Notes: generated from the sequence alone by a model not told the origin. Shown: positions 1 to 13,691, numbered from the stretch's first letter. The stretch: DNA of 64,000 nt from Anoplolepis gracilipes (GCF_047496725.1 NC_132977.1:6084501-6148500), one strand, 5' to 3'. Numbers and translations are program-made.

Positions 1-2928
1 CGATCAAAAAGAGGAAATCTACTCGATATTGCGTCTCGCGTCACCGATTACCGATCGGATGAAGTGTTTTCAATTTACGCCTGCGGCAAATTGAAAGTAT
101 TCTGACCGTTTCGAAAGAGGCACTCTATGGTTGCGCTATTCGACATTGTGCACTCTCGATAATAGTGACACGTTCCTGCTCTAAAGCAGATTGTAGTCAC
201 TGATGGAAGCTAGATTGATCGCCGAAGCGTGGATTCATTTTATCGATCTAAAGGGAGATCTAAAATTCGACGGCGTGTGTGCGAAATTCAATCGATTCGC
301 TACTGCGAAATTGCTCCATTGTCTCCAGAAAAACCACAAAATCTTGGCCAAGAGCCACGCACTACTTGGGAAAAAGCGGGCTGTCTGATCTTTTTAAGCG
401 AACGGGGAGGAGGAGGTATTGTTGGAACAAGACCGGCAATCAATTTAGCTTTGATGTCTTCGATCGCCGATCGATCATTCATTCGCGTGAAAGCTTTTCG
501 GATGCGCCGGGGAAATCGTCCGCCTGTAGGACTCCTTTCGCTCGACTTTCTGCATCCATATGAGGATGTAATTCGTCGATTTCGGTGTAGAATTAATGGG
601 TATCGGAGCGAGGTTTTTGCGCTGTCGAATAAAATGAAATTGCGCTTGTCAAATATACTTGTCAAATCGCATGCAGTCGTCAATGTTCTGTTTCACGTAT
701 ACGTATATTCATCACATTTTAGAAATAAAATAAGCCGTTGTAACAAAAACAATTGTCAATTAATAGACTTTTCAAGCTACTCGCGCGTATGTAGTTTTGA
801 ATTTTATGGACTTTTTTTTTTTTTTTTTTTACGAAATAACGGGTTAAAAAAATTCCGGAGTAATCACGCAAGGAATACTTTTGGGATGCCAGTCGCATTG
901 TATTGCAGCGGAATTACGTACGCGGTACAAATTGTCGAGACAGACAAACGAAGATAATTTGGCGCTCAGGGAAGTCGCCAATTATCATAATTCCGGGAAT
1001 GCCTCAATTTCCAAATGCAACGACGGCATTTAGCGGGAATGCATGCGTAACCTGTTCCTCGGTGGAAACACCGTTGCATCGTGTCAAAGAGGCGGCGGAG
1101 ATGCAACGAAGGGGATGACTCCAGGTAAGATGGCGCGGAAAGGGAGAGGGGGAGCGTACATGTTCTCCATTTGTTACAGATTCTGCTTCTCTCAACAAGC
1201 AGAAAATGCTCCGCGTACGAACGTAATTACGCGTCGTCGGCAGGCAAAATGTTGGACGAGTTAAATGCGGCTACGCGCGCGATATTATAAAGTATTTATC
1301 GCGTGCAAAAGATAGAGAGTGCAAGATGTGTAATTTCACGTTGGACGCTTGTGCGCGCGCTGCGCCAGGGTGTTGCGTTTTTGCAGATCCTTTAAATTTC
1401 TCGTCCTTGTGTTTTTAATCGAACGCTGTCTTTATATATATCGTAAATTGGATTCCGCGCTACGATTTTAGCTTCCGCGCAATAAGCAGCAATTTATTTT
1501 GCAGTCCAAGTAACAACTTACGTTATCTTTATCGTTTTATCGCGGAACTGGAACGAAAACAATTGTATTAAATTCAACCATCACGGCCATCGAGTGGCGA
1601 TCAAAGTTATCGTAATCCACGAAATGCGACGGAGGATATAACCGGGAGAAGGCGAAAATGCGGCGCGGTAAATTATCGGGAGATAAACGCGACGGTAATT
1701 TAGCGACTTTGTGCCAATTACCGTGCTTCTAAGAATGCCGCAATTTTGATACGCGTGCGTGCGGTTGCGGTTGCGCTCTTAATGGGCCGACGTGTCCGCA
1801 ACCAGTTTCGTGAATGAAACAGCGTTGCGGGAATGAGTGCGAGAAAGAGGAGAGAGAGCAAATGTGGACGTAAATATCAGTAGAGACAAAGAGATAACCG
1901 ATGGTCGTCGGTCCACACTCTCACCGATACATGTCCCCTTCGACATACGATCGGGAATATGTACGCGAAGAAATCTGCGATTGCGTGTCATGGAAAATTC
2001 TACGACGAATGCAAGGTGCATTCCTCGTCGATGCAAATATCGCGAATTCATCGCACGTGACTCGTAGATACGCTGTTATTTTCCACTCGCACTAAGCCGA
2101 TCGAATGTCAAAAGCAAAATGTGCATACACGTAACATTATTAGCATCGGTTCGCGCACAGTCACTCCATGACTTGGGGCAACTTATGCAAAATTACATCC
2201 ATCGATAATTTTAATTAGAGCATAGGTTAAATGTAATATATGTCGTATCTTTTTTAAAAATAAATTTTGATGCGTGACAATTATTGTAAATTGCACCAAC
2301 GTGCTTATATAATATTAGACTGTTTTAATTATTTTTGTTCTAAGTAAACCTGCCGAGTTGAAATGATGAAATCGATGGTGTGATAATTTTTCTTTATAAA
2401 AAATTATTTCAGAATTGTAAGTTAATGAAAAAATACACAATATATAATATACAAAATAAAATCTTTCAGAGCCTTATTATATTAATCAATGATTATCACG
2501 CGAGAAATTGATTTTCGGCACATGTCACCCATCTTTCGATTTCGCACGCGTGAATATTATATTAGTCTAATCAGTAGTACAACCTATGTATATCGCGCAT
2601 ATTTATTATATAATTCGTGCCGCGTAACATTCACCGAGTTCTCACTTTCCCGTCCATCCCATCCTTATGCACGGTCCCTACTTCTTCTCTGGCAGGCAAC
2701 ACTGTTGCAGTCGGTGCAACGCACGTCGAGAAAATAAAACACCGCCACCGCCCCAGGAGCGCATTTCACGATACGCCTTGCTCTGCCCGAGAAAGGGATC
2801 GACTACACGAAGGATAGTAGGACAAAGATGAAGAACACGGTTCGGTGGGAACCCAAGAAGTTGCTGCCGGTCCCGCTGCCGTTGCGCTTCTAGCGATGGG
2901 AACTAATCGCGCTCGATCTCGTCTCTTC

Positions 2929-2964
<36 letters not shown>

Positions 2965-4031
2965 GGAAAGTTTGAAACACACCGGATGTATATTACCATC
3001 GCACTTATCCTCTCCCCCTCCGTCCTATCCCTCGATTATTTAATCTATTTAAAGTTTGCAATTTTCTGTTTCCAAGAAGAAAAAATATCTACGCCAAAAT
3101 AATTGAAACACTTTTTCTTTGATAACTTTAACAGACGAAGATAATAATAAAAATTATTAAACATTAAAAATTAAAAATTTTGATTCAACGTTTTTTGACA
3201 GACACACTAACTATATTTAATGTTTTAATTACTATTACTGTTATGTTTAATTTATATGAAAGCAAGTATAAAAATGATTAAATATCATCTTCATCAAGAA
3301 ATCATTTTCAATCGTTCTGTCAGCTATGGATATCGAGCATCGAACTCTCTCGACTGTAATAAAGCCCAAAGTCTTCTTAGCACCTGATTATTGGGAGCAG
3401 TAAAAAATAGCGTAGTTGTAAATTTACCAGCCTCGAAACTCGTTTCTCTTCACAGCCATAATGTATTAAGTAACAATTACCGACCGCAAAAGTAGCATTG
3501 ATACGCGATCTCCGGCTGTTTAATACCATAGCAAAAAATACATTATTCCGTCAATTACATAAAGTTCAAGTGTCGATTCAATTGCTACGTATATCTTACC
3601 ACCGTTGCAGAAGCAGAAGACGAGGGGAGATGGATGCTCGGAAGATGCACCCATCCCGAGCGATTATCTCGGCTATTATAAACAGAATCTAAAAGAAGTA
3701 ACTCGAAGTGATGAGAAAGGCGAATCGCGAGCCCTGAAGAAATCAGGGAAGGACGAAGAAGAGATTCTCTTTTGAAAGGGGGTGGAAGCGATGCGAGATA
3801 GCCATCGGCATTCCAAAGAAGAAAAGCGTAGGAAGATGACGGGATGAAACGAGACAGAGAAAGAGAGAGAGCAGAAGATAAGAAGCTCCGAGATAGCGAA
3901 CTTGACAGTCGCGTGGCTGACGTACAAGAGATTCATGATGTTTATTTCAAAGGGATGTTTATCAGTCAAACCTCATTTGCTCTTTTAATAAACAAGACAA
4001 TTACATTCGTTTGTCAATATTAATAATAATT
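1..4031. other. Non-coding flank, no gene recognised
   Basis: I see no recognisable protein or RNA gene in this stretch. It mixes AT-rich DNA with CpG-rich patches (for example near 1000-1400 and 1620-1800). It contains two long T runs, 812-830 and 2931-2961, and a purine-rich tract at about 3690-3900. The open frames here, the longest being about 240 codons starting near 229, have no domain-like pattern, no signal peptide and no recognisable motif, and overlap frames on the other strand. Distal regulatory DNA for the downstream bHLH gene is possible but not shown by the sequence. Confidence 0.6.
2931..2961. repeat. Poly(T) run, 31 nt
   Basis: This is an uninterrupted T homopolymer. No retroposed gene or target-site duplication is visible beside it, so I treat it as a simple repeat rather than the tail of a minus-strand retrocopy. 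Confidence 0.9.
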
Positions 4032-4076
4032 TGAACACGACTTTTCAATATCTATAAGTATGAAAAGTCGTGTTCA
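4032..4076. repeat. Perfect 16-bp inverted repeat, hairpin-forming
   Basis: The left arm (4032-4047, TGAACACGACTTTTCA) is the exact reverse complement of the right arm (4061-4076). They are separated by a 13-nt AT-rich loop. Either strand would fold into a stable hairpin if transcribed. The stem is shorter than a usual animal pre-miRNA (about 22 bp or more) and has no mismatches, so a miRNA is not the obvious reading. A remnant of a palindromic transposon is the main alternative. Confidence 0.85.
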
Positions 4077-4095
4077 GTTTAATTTCAACTTAATT

Positions 4096-4100
<5 letters not shown>

Positions 4101-4154
<54 letters not shown>
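4101..4154. repeat. (CT)27 microsatellite
   Basis: This is an uninterrupted CT dinucleotide run lying 25 bp beyond the hairpin at 4032-4076. The reverse strand is a pure GA tract, so it could bind GAGA factor, but no promoter features accompany it. Confidence 0.95.
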
Positions 4155-4158
<4 letters not shown>

Positions 4159-4835
4159 CTTTTGCACATACCAAAAATATAGAGTATAATTATTAGGCTT
4201 TTAGTATATTTGTTTTCATCTGTATACTTTTTAAAATATAAGAATTATTTTTTTTACAGAAAATAAGCAAATTCGATGTTTTCGATTTTATTTTTTGGAT
4301 CAGGACTCTTAATTTTATTGTTATTCATCTTAACATTTGATTCAAGTATGTATATGACAAGGAATGCGTTTTCGGATTCTGGATGGTAGACGTTTTCCTT
4401 TCCATATTTGACATCTTGTCTCTTTTTTTGGTCCTATTCGAAAAATGAAGACAGCGCTAAAAAAATTCGTGTGAAAATTATTTACATAATTATTCACAAT
4501 ATTTGCAAAGAACTTGAGTGTTTTTAAAACTTGACACAAGAGATTCTACAGATTTTATTAATTTTATTCGTGAAAAATCACGTCTCTCTATCCCTCTTTT
4601 CTGCGTACATGATTCAAATGCAATCTCTAAGTAATGAAAGTAAAGCGAGCAATATTACCAATTTGTAGTAGCGCATCAAGTAACAGAAAAGACAGGCGGA
4701 AGATAACGATCTCCGGCTTCTTCGTTACTCGCAACACGCGGCGCGATTTGATGCGTGGCAATTACTAACGATATCTTCATTATCGCACCCACGAGGATCG
4801 GCTCGTAAGATTTTAAATGTCCTTGGAATATGAAA

Positions 4836-4867
<32 letters not shown>

Positions 4868-6108
4868 ACTCAATGAATGAAAATGATCGATTAAAACAAT
4901 GATGTAAAATTTCATCAAAGATTAGCAAGTATTTCATCGATCTTCAATGAAATCATTTATTTTGCACCGTCTTATATCCCATTGATTATGGTAAGATTTC
5001 AAAATTTGAAAAATGAGTAACAATAATAAATATTCTCAAATGTAATTCTTAAAACTTTTTCTGTATTTATTTTAAATTGTTACTTTTTTTAAAGAAGCTT
5101 TTACACACATCGAAATGAAACGTATAGTTTTTATTTAAATTCAAAATATTCATATTACTTTTTTATTTTTAAAATGCGACGAACCTACAAAAACTCTAAA
5201 TAAAATAATTCAAATAATTCTTTAACAAAATATATAAAATATATCTAATACAATATAATATTATAAGACGATTAAAATACATAATACATACATTAAAAAT
5301 TTTTATATATATAGCTGGCATTTATTCATAGAAGTGTGTTTTAAATTGCCTTTTAAATGCCTCCGAGAGCTACTCGTCGTTCTCAAGATCAACCCGGGAA
5401 GTAATTTCGACTTTTAATGTGTGTTCTGCGCGACCTAAAGCTGCACCGAATGTTCGCCGAGGTCTCATTACCCGGGGCTAGCTCGCCATTGTTTATTCGT
5501 ATGCACGTTCTTGTATACGTGTGCATAAAGTTCGAAAGGCAAGAAATGGAGAATCAACCGCTTCGGTCTCAGTTTGTTCCGCTCGGGCCCGAAATGATTG
5601 GGATTCAGCTCGTTCGGTCTGTAGGTTCGTACGCCACGGGGCCAGTAGGCTCTCCCAGTAAATCCAAGGGCCTGAGCGCGCGTGTGCGAGCCACTGGACA
5701 CGTGCGCGTTTCACGAGCACGAGTCGCGCTTTGTTTTTTAACTCGTGAAATGATTTAAATCAAACAGCGGGATAAAATATATAAAAATAATCAAACAACT
5801 TGATTCGATAAACAATCATTATTAAAATTCTTTTCGTTAAATGTAAATATTCTTATCTGCTTTTTTAAATCAAGAGAAGAATATACATGTTCTCGAAAGT
5901 TTAATTATTTTTTTACCTAACTTAAACATTTCAATTCCTAAAACTGAAAAAATGATTTACAAATTTATCTACACATATATAATTTATAAATTATAAATTT
6001 TAATAATAATTATAAATATTAAACTACAAAATAATATTAAACTACAAAAATATTTATAAATATATAAATGTAACTAACGTCACCGAATCACTATATCTAT
6101 ATGTCACG

Positions 6109-6140
<32 letters not shown>

Positions 6141-6709
6141 CTTTCTCTTACTCTTTCGCTTTCTCTCTTTTTCTATCTTGCTCTGCTTCTCGCTTCTCTC
6201 CAGCTTTCTCTTTCTCACATTAATAATTGCATCGCCGCCGAAACCTGTCCGGTTTATATGCGGCCGGAGTGCAAAGAGAGGAGTAGCGCGCGCGGGGCCC
6301 GCTCGTTGCCGCTCGCGCGCGCGTCTGGGGTACCGGTAATTGTCGGTGCCTCTCTTTCGGGTCCTCGTTAGATCCGCTTGACTCGTCGTGGATTTGGAGC
6401 TCCGTGCTTCGTCGCCGCGCCGGTGCCGGTGAGCTCCGATACCACACAGATCGACCGCAGCCCCGCGCAGCTCCCGGCCTCATCACCGAAATTCGCTCGT
6501 TCGGAATTGGTTCGGCCTGTGGCCACTGAAAATCGAGCACGTGCTTTCTACGAGTACGGATGTATAATATAGTATACACGACCGTTCACCGTTGCAGAAT
6601 TTTAAATTACACCGCGCCGCACGTGTCGAAACGTACGACAATACATTATTGACATGAATAAAGTTTGTCATTTATTCACGACGCTTTCTTGTCTTAACTA
6701 TAATAAAAT
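4155..6709. other. AT-rich intergenic DNA with one GC-rich island
   Basis: No gene is recognised. The stretch is AT-rich with an A-run/TA microsatellite at about 4833-4866 and a poly(A) run at 6109-6138, followed at once by a pyrimidine-rich tract. Between about 6220 and 6560 the sequence becomes CpG-rich. The frames open across that island translate to arginine- and proline-rich low-complexity peptides, as expected from GC-rich DNA with few stops. Confidence 0.55.
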
Positions 6710-6827
6710 CAGTATGTCATCACTGTATAACAGTGAATAGTCTCACTGATGATCTCAGTTATAAGGATAGCGCTGTAAATCAGTAAAATATCACTGAAAG
6801 AATCAGTTAGTGATGGTAGTTTTACTG
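6710..6827. repeat. Foldback sequence of CAGT/ACTG motifs
   Basis: The segment begins CAGTA and ends TACTG. It is an imperfect inverted repeat around a central AGCGCT near 6768-6773. TCACTG/CAGTGA words occur repeatedly and symmetrically on both sides, for example CATCACTG on the left and AGTGATGG on the right. The size of about 118 bp and the terminal symmetry suggest a degraded miniature transposon. I could not find a convincing target-site duplication, so the boundaries and class are uncertain. Confidence 0.45.
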
Positions 6828-6873
6828 ATTAATATTTTTCAATGCGTCTATTATATTATATGGTATTATAATG

Positions 6874-6874
<1 letters not shown>

Positions 6875-6924
<50 letters not shown>
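6875..6924. repeat. (TA)n microsatellite
   Basis: This is a long alternating TA tract with no interruptions, just beyond the foldback sequence at 6710-6827. Confidence 0.95.
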
Positions 6925-6926
<2 letters not shown>

Positions 6927-9900
6927 AGATACATTTATAGAAATATATTTTGTTAAAAAATATTTAAATTTTTTGATCAAGAATCTTGTTCATTTTTTGT
7001 AAAATTGTCCCATCTTATGAATAAAAAAGTGTAACGTGTATATAATTCTGAATTCGAATATTAGTTTTATTCCAGGGTGTATAAAGGCTTTGTAAATGAA
7101 TATTAGACAAAATTTGTGCCATGTTAAAAATTAATAATTTTTTTTATAAATTATGAAGTAAATGTAAATCATAAATATTTTCTTTGTTTATTGTATTTAA
7201 AGCTATTTAATTCAACTCAAGTCATATGCTCTCTCCTGGTTTTATATTTTCCTTGGACAAGGTGCAGCCTAGGTTCGAGCACGTGCCAACGTTCATCTGG
7301 AATTCTTCGATAGTTTCTTACGGGAATCCCCCTTTTGTTCGTGGATGATTCAAGGCCTCTCGACAAAATCACGGCGACATTATGTCTATCGAGCGGAGGG
7401 CGTGATTTCGGTCGGGAAAAGTAACATACCGATCTCGCATTCTATTGAATACGGATACTCCACAAACGGTTAGTAATTCCGCGAGCCATCTCTCATCTCG
7501 CCTCTTCCACACCGTTCCACAATTTCTTCGGACTCCTTCCTCCTTCCTGCCTCTGCTCGTTCGCTCTGTCTCTCTATGCCGTGTCTCTCTGAGGGGGGTG
7601 ACAAAGAATAGCTGTCAAAGAAAGAGAATGGCAGACTGAATGGCGGCGGTCAATGTCGAAGCGTGAGACCCCGGGACACCATGGATTGTCCTCGTGAAAA
7701 CGCGAATATTGTGAATGGCAAAGAATGGTGGCCAAACGAAGCAAAGTTAGTCGACCCCAGTGCGGTTGCACCGATGCCTTGGGTAGTCATGGAAACGGCG
7801 CGATGTGGAGAAGAAGATAGACGAGGATTTCTTGTCATAAAAAGTCGTCCCTCCCGGCGACTCGGAAAAATCGCGGCTCTAAGCTATACTGCAATAATAT
7901 TTTCCTAGGAGCCTAGAAAAACTCGATACTCTCGTGCGTCGCAGCCATCGGGATCCCTCGAGCTCGCGGTCGGATTACCGGCAGACGCGATCGTAACCGC
8001 GCGTAGAAAGGATCCGATTCGAGAACGGATACGTCCTCGAGCTTGTCTGTTTATCTTTTTATTCAACTGCGCTTCTCCTCTTCGAAACGACATTGAAATT
8101 TTCTTATATACCGTTCGCAGCCGGATCGTTTGTTTAATTAATGAACCGGTACTATCGCGATAATTTTGATTTCTCAATGATTCTTAAATTTAACGAGACA
8201 AGAGGAGAGTACGATAGCAGCTTTAAATGCCACCTGGCTCGCAGTAATATTGATTTAGCGAATATTTATCAGGGAGTAAAACACACACTAATTGTAATCG
8301 TGTAACGTACACCAGAGATATGTGTCGTATATACGCTGGCCTCGAGAGACGACACTAATACGAGATAATAAAATAAATTAAAGGATCAGTAATGAATCGC
8401 ACAAGCATCGGTCGTAAACGAGAACATCTCGCGCGGTTAATGAATAATTTAGTCTACGACTTGCGTCGTTGAATCCTTTAATCAAGTCTTTACGCGTTAT
8501 TATTCGGGATGATCTGCTCGTGATTTCGATAAACGAAAGATGATCGCGTTAGTTTGGGGAAAAAAAGAGAGGAAAGTAGATCGCCGCGTGTTGTGTGTTG
8601 CCGGGATATAAAGATCTTCTTAATTCGCGTGAGGAGCGGCCGGCTTCCGTGCTTTTTTAATCCACGTGGACTTTTTGCGGAGCCCCTGCGCCCGGTGGTG
8701 CCTACGAACGTCGGTCGCGACGTGTATATTTAGGCTGGCATTAGACGGTCCCGGCTTCTAGGCGGCTGCTTATTAACTCTTCTTCGGCATATTGCCTTCT
8801 GTAATGCGAGCAACAACTGCAACGCCTCCCCTATGTTTGCCTCCTTTTTGCCCCTCGCTGCTTTTTCGTGGGGTCGCTCCAACGCTGGGCTCTAATGCCA
8901 CGATATCGCATCGCGACTAATTTGCAGTCATGACTGACAGCGATGACCACGATAGGTCTTTAGCCGACGCGGATGCACGTGGTTGATCGAAAAACAAACT
9001 TTCTGCTTGGCTGTAAAATTGTTATCTGTATCACGTTATCGTACCGTCGTTAAATTAATATAATGCTCGATATCACATACGGAATATATTCCGAGATTTG
9101 AATCAGTGCCAGCGAGGAACGTGTTACGTCATTCCAACACAATCGTGCTTCAGTCAGCCTGGATTCAGGTATGTAGGTACAATCGTGAACGAAAACTAAG
9201 TAAATATTATATTTGTACTTCCGACCCTGGGCTTTCTCACAGAGAGAAGAAAAAAGAAAGACGATTAAATTTCTATCTTACAAAATTGTCATCCATAGCG
9301 GAAATGACATTGTATATTGAAAGCTTTTTTTTCTCACAATTTTAAAATTGGATTTAAAAACCAACTTGCATTTAAAGGTATTTTAATAAAAAAGAAATTT
9401 ATAAACAAAGGACTAAAAAATAAATAAAAATAATTAAATTAAAAAAAGAAAAAAGACTACGCTGTTTTTTATTTCAAACTGTTCTACAACGTAAAAGCTC
9501 ATTAAACTCCAAGAGGGACGATTGCATAGGTTTTCTTGTTAGATTTATCTGATTTTTTTGATTATTTTTTTCCAGGTTCACCAGGTGGTCCAAAGTCCAA
9601 AGGGGCTTCTTGCAGCTTCTCTCGATGATGTATTTGCTTCATATCGGAGAACGTTGATCAACGAGCGACGATGAGGAGATGGGGAAAGAAAGAGGGAAGA
9701 AGGGAAGGAAGACAAAGCGTAAACAATTGTTTTTTGGCAAAGTCACATCGCATCCGTCTCGACGATTGTACCGATGAGCGATTAGAAAGTAATTAACACC
9801 TCGATAACTGCCGAGCCTCACATCAGACTCCTGCTGTTTCTACTCATCTTCTACCGGATGTTAAATGGCTTAGGAGAAAGGTCCTATTGTTTTCCATCAA

Positions 9901-11880
9901 GCGGAGCATTCTCACGACCGTTACAGAGCACAAACGTTAATTTACATTTGTAATCGAGCCTCGTTTACTATAACGCTATTATATCTCTTCCTTCAAACAG
10001 ACTCTGAAGTATCGACTGTCGCACGTAATCGTTTGCGAGAATCGAGCAGACGATAGATTTACTTGACGGTGCACACATTGCATTATGTTCTCGTCGGCTA
10101 ATGTAGAGACTAACGAGGCCGGGATATGGTTTTTCCGCGACAAAGGCGTAGGTTACACAGCGAGACGGACCGAGTAGAAAAAAGGGAAAAAGGACGAGAG
10201 GACATTCACACAAGCCGGGCCGTCTCCCCCGTTACTACCACCAGCGCAATGAAAGGGAAGGCACGGTAATTGAAGTTAAACGAGATAGCCGGCCATTCAT
10301 GTGTTACGGGATCGTGACAATGAAGCTCTTGGTTGAACGGACGCTTCGGGCGACAGACAATGGCTCCGCTGGAGTTTATACCGCGTCGAGGAGTTATGCC
10401 GTAATACTGTGGCCGTCCTGCTAGTTTCCTGCCGACGTCGATGAAGGTGCGAAGCTCTCCTCGTTCACAGTTCCTGACCATTCTTCGATTCACGCCGTTG
10501 TTACGTTCACGTTTATCGTACGGAATTGAAGAAGCTGAAAAAGAAGCGATTCGGAAATGATTTTCGCCGCATGGTATCGGGGAACCGATTAATTTAGCGA
10601 GGCGAATTTATCTGATTAATTGACTTAATTACGGCTTTTGGCAGATTATTGACCTTATTTTTTATTCCTGATATATTACGGGGGAGACTCGAAGTAAAAT
10701 TACAGATATAAAATTAGAGAATTATAATAAATATAAAATTATAAACGTAGAGAAAATAAGAAAAATTTTTTATTTTATAATAGAAAAATATTCTATTGTC
10801 ATATATATTATTCCTCAGAATATGAAATAAAAGCTTAATTATAATTTGCAATTAGCATTGCTTATATTAATGAATTTCTTCGACCCGCAGCTAAGTGTTT
10901 GCATATTAATGCGCAATCGTTGCAGCCCGAGCACAACTCCTATCTTCTATCGAGATAAAAGAAACATTCAGAGAGATACTGTCAAACGATCGATATTCGA
11001 AAAGCACAGTCTTACTCATTCGGCATTTCTTTCCAATCACCTAACGAGCCAACAGTGTTCTCGCGAGAGCTTCGGTTTGTTATTCATTATGCGTCGCAAT
11101 CAGACGCGTTGCGATAATGGGAACCATGCAAACTGGCGCAGCGAGCATGAAACTGGCGCATGCAAGGTAGTACAGTCTCTCCCGAGATGCATTCGAGAGC
11201 GCATATACCAGTGCTGCGAGCGACGCATTATTCCTTCTCCACTGTGTTTAAAAAAAACTAGGGAAGGCAGAGCTGAGGGATCTTTGAGCGCCGAGAAGCA
11301 AGAGAGTCGAGAGAGTCGAGAGGACCAAGAGAGTCGAGATGATCTAACCGAGATATCACACCTTTGTCGTCGCGAACAGATTTTTCTCCGGGATCCAGTT
11401 ATGACGCTGAACAAGGATTATAAGATTGATTTTCTCATTCCCAGCGGTCGGGGAGTCTCCCGTTGCGACCTTCTGGAAGTTGTAAGTTCACGGCGACATC
11501 GAGATTGAGATCTCGAGTCTCTTGTAACACTTTTCTTCTTAGCGTCGAAACAAAAGTGAGACTTTGTGGGGAATCCACGCGGTGACCGATCGTCTTTCGG
11601 AAAACTAAGCGATGATCCCCTTGGCGAACGACATCGGTCTTGATACTCGGAAGGAGGAAAACGCGCTGTCGTTTACTTATTTTTCATACAAAGAAGCTCT
11701 CATATGTTTTCAAGTAATCACCTGTTTCTCGTTGACAACTCTATGTATCTCATGTGTCATGCTGTAGACAAGATAAATAGAGACATCTGAAGAGCTGAGT
11801 CAAGGTAATAATTCTTTCTACCATGCTAATGATGTTTTAGAAATCGTGAAGTCTATACAGAATTAACTACTCAATTTTAT
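6925..11880. other. Non-coding DNA, moderately GC-rich
   Basis: No gene is recognised. From about 7250 to 9000 and again from 9580 to 11650 the DNA is less AT-rich than its surroundings and has little simple repeat, which is compatible with conserved regulatory DNA. A 9-bp motif AGAGTCGAG is repeated in near-tandem at about 11304-11338. The 220-codon frame that is open at 10846-11508 runs through this repeat and has no recognisable domain. A short frame after a pyrimidine tract and CAG at about 9575 ends within 20 codons, and I did not accept it as an exon. Confidence 0.5.
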
Positions 11881-11931
11881 ACACACACACACACACACAT
11901 ATATATATTTTTTAGAAATATATTTTATAAT

Positions 11932-11962
<31 letters not shown>
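11881..11962. repeat. (AC)n followed by (TA)n microsatellites
   Basis: An AC dinucleotide run at 11881-11899 passes into TA. A second TA run lies at about 11936-11962 after a short AT-rich spacer. Confidence 0.9.
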
Positions 11963-11970
<8 letters not shown>

Positions 11971-13360
11971 CAATTATAAAATTTTATATACACAGTTTTT
12001 TCTATAAATTAATTCTCTTAAGAATTTTGATTCGCTAATTAATGAGATGCATGCGTCTATATATGCCGTTGTAAAAAATGGATTTAGACTAAAATGAAGA
12101 CTAGAAATTCTGATGTGGCGATATACGTAAGCCCATCAATGTGAGATCGTGGAGGACTTAATGGCAGCGCCAGAATGACTGCTGGACTGGTTCGCCGAGA
12201 GCGATTGGCGCGCGATCGTTGATTTCGTCTCGGGCGGTATCTCGCTCCCTCATCTTTTGCGGTCGCATGTGAATTCTTCCCTGAAGAGACGCAGCATCCA
12301 AAATGCGCATCCCAGGACGCTATTCGGCCGACCACCCACGACACTCACTGGTGGCGAATCCGTGAGACGACGCGAAGGCACGAGGACAGGGAATCCCCTC
12401 GCGCGTCTTTCTTTCTTCTTTCGTCCTTCACTCACGCATCACGTCTTTCCGGCCTCATATCTCGGACTGAAAAAGCCGCATTTGAATGACTAAATGGAAT
12501 CGAAGTGAAATGGAACACGCCCGCCCGTGCCATTCACGTTCGTGCGTCACGTCTCACTCCCGAAAAGCCGGTCCGGAACGATGATTTCCGGCGACGAAAC
12601 GCGACGATGCCGATGACTTTCGTGACTTAAGCCTTTCTGGCTGTCATGCTGCCGTAATTATGCCAAGAGAGCTGAATATTCTCTCTTTTTCTGAATGACT
12701 TGGCAACGTGAGGGATAAACTGTCTCTATTACAGTATTATAATACATATTCACGTAATCACGTATAATTTCATAATGTCTTCTAGTAAAATTTAGCCATA
12801 TAAAAGTATTAATAAGTAGTAAATTTCCTTATTATACCTAATGCTGTTTAAACCGCCTATTTTAAACATTATTTATGTCATCAAGCTCAAATTTTTAAAC
12901 ATTATCAAATCTTAATATAAAATGTTGATATATATTATATATATTAATATCCTAACTAATTATAAAAAGAGGCATCCGAATATCTATTTCGCAGCAATTT
13001 GGAAGTGAGAGGGTTAATGGCTCGCGGGGTGTTCCAGCTCGTCTTCTCAACCGCTGTGAAGTCCCTCGGGCCTTCACCTTGCTCTCCCCGTGCGCTCTCT
13101 CGTGACGTATGGGATCGTGCGGAGTGCGTCCGGAAGCAAAATCGAAGAAAACGATAGTACGCCGGGGTGGTACAGTGCTTTCCATAGCACAGCCCCTGGC
13201 GTCCTTTCTCACACTCTCTCTTTCTAACGGAACAGAACGTGATGCAGCGCGCCGGCTGACTTGGAAGACTCGCAGAGGAAACTTGCCTCTAATTATCCTG
13301 TTGGGGCCATATAGTAGCCGCGTGAGTGCACGCGTGCGCCGTGCCGCGTACGTGAGTGAG
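11963..13360. other. Non-coding DNA, no gene recognised
   Basis: Nothing recognisable as a gene is visible. The segment 12100-12680 is CpG-rich, 12700-12960 is strongly AT-rich, and 12960-13350 is GC-rich again. Overlapping open frames on both strands in the GC-rich parts are low-complexity and not credible as proteins. Confidence 0.5.

Positions 13361-13432
<72 letters not shown>
13361..13432. repeat. (TGCG)18 tetranucleotide repeat
   Basis: Eighteen uninterrupted TGCG units are present. A tetranucleotide has no stop in any frame here, so two overlapping frames of 182 codons (plus 13109-13657 and minus 12952-13500) stay open across it, encoding monotonous Cys-Val-Arg-Ala or Arg-Thr-His-Ala repeats. 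They are artefacts of the repeat, not genes. Confidence 0.95.
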
Positions 13433-13691
13433 AGTATAACGCTGACGCGCGACCGGGAGGAGGACCGGACTTCAAGGAGAGAAGGGCGGCTCCAACGCAA
13501 CGGAATATATTATAGACTCGTTCCTTTCGAGACTCGCGCCGGGCTGAAATCTTGCTCTGGGTTTCGTGTTAACTTAAGTGTCCCTGAAACGGACTTTGTG
13601 GGAGAGCGCGGCGTGCGTTTGCAGCACGTACGCGGTCGTCTCTTCTCTCCCGGTTGACTTCTCAACGGTCGATCTCTTCTTTCCTCTTTTC

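Noticed and set aside
229..957. 242-codon plus-strand frame near the left end
   Set aside because: No domain, signal peptide or repeat pattern; it runs through a poly(T) stretch giving poly-Phe, and an antisense frame of similar quality overlaps it.
9575..9627. Possible terminal exon after a polypyrimidine tract (GSPGGPKSKGAS...)
   Set aside because: The frame ends after about 17 codons, no upstream exon is identifiable, and such acceptor-like words are common in T-rich DNA.
10846..11508. 220-codon plus-strand frame
   Set aside because: Unrecognisable; part of it reads a 9-bp near-tandem repeat, and a 104-codon antisense frame overlaps it equally well.
13361..13432. Regular repeat considered as CRISPR
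   Set aside because: Pure tetranucleotide tandem repeat without spacers in animal nuclear DNA.
12952..13657. Overlapping 182-codon frames on both strands
   Set aside because: Both are held open by the stop-free (TGCG)18 repeat and GC-rich flanks.
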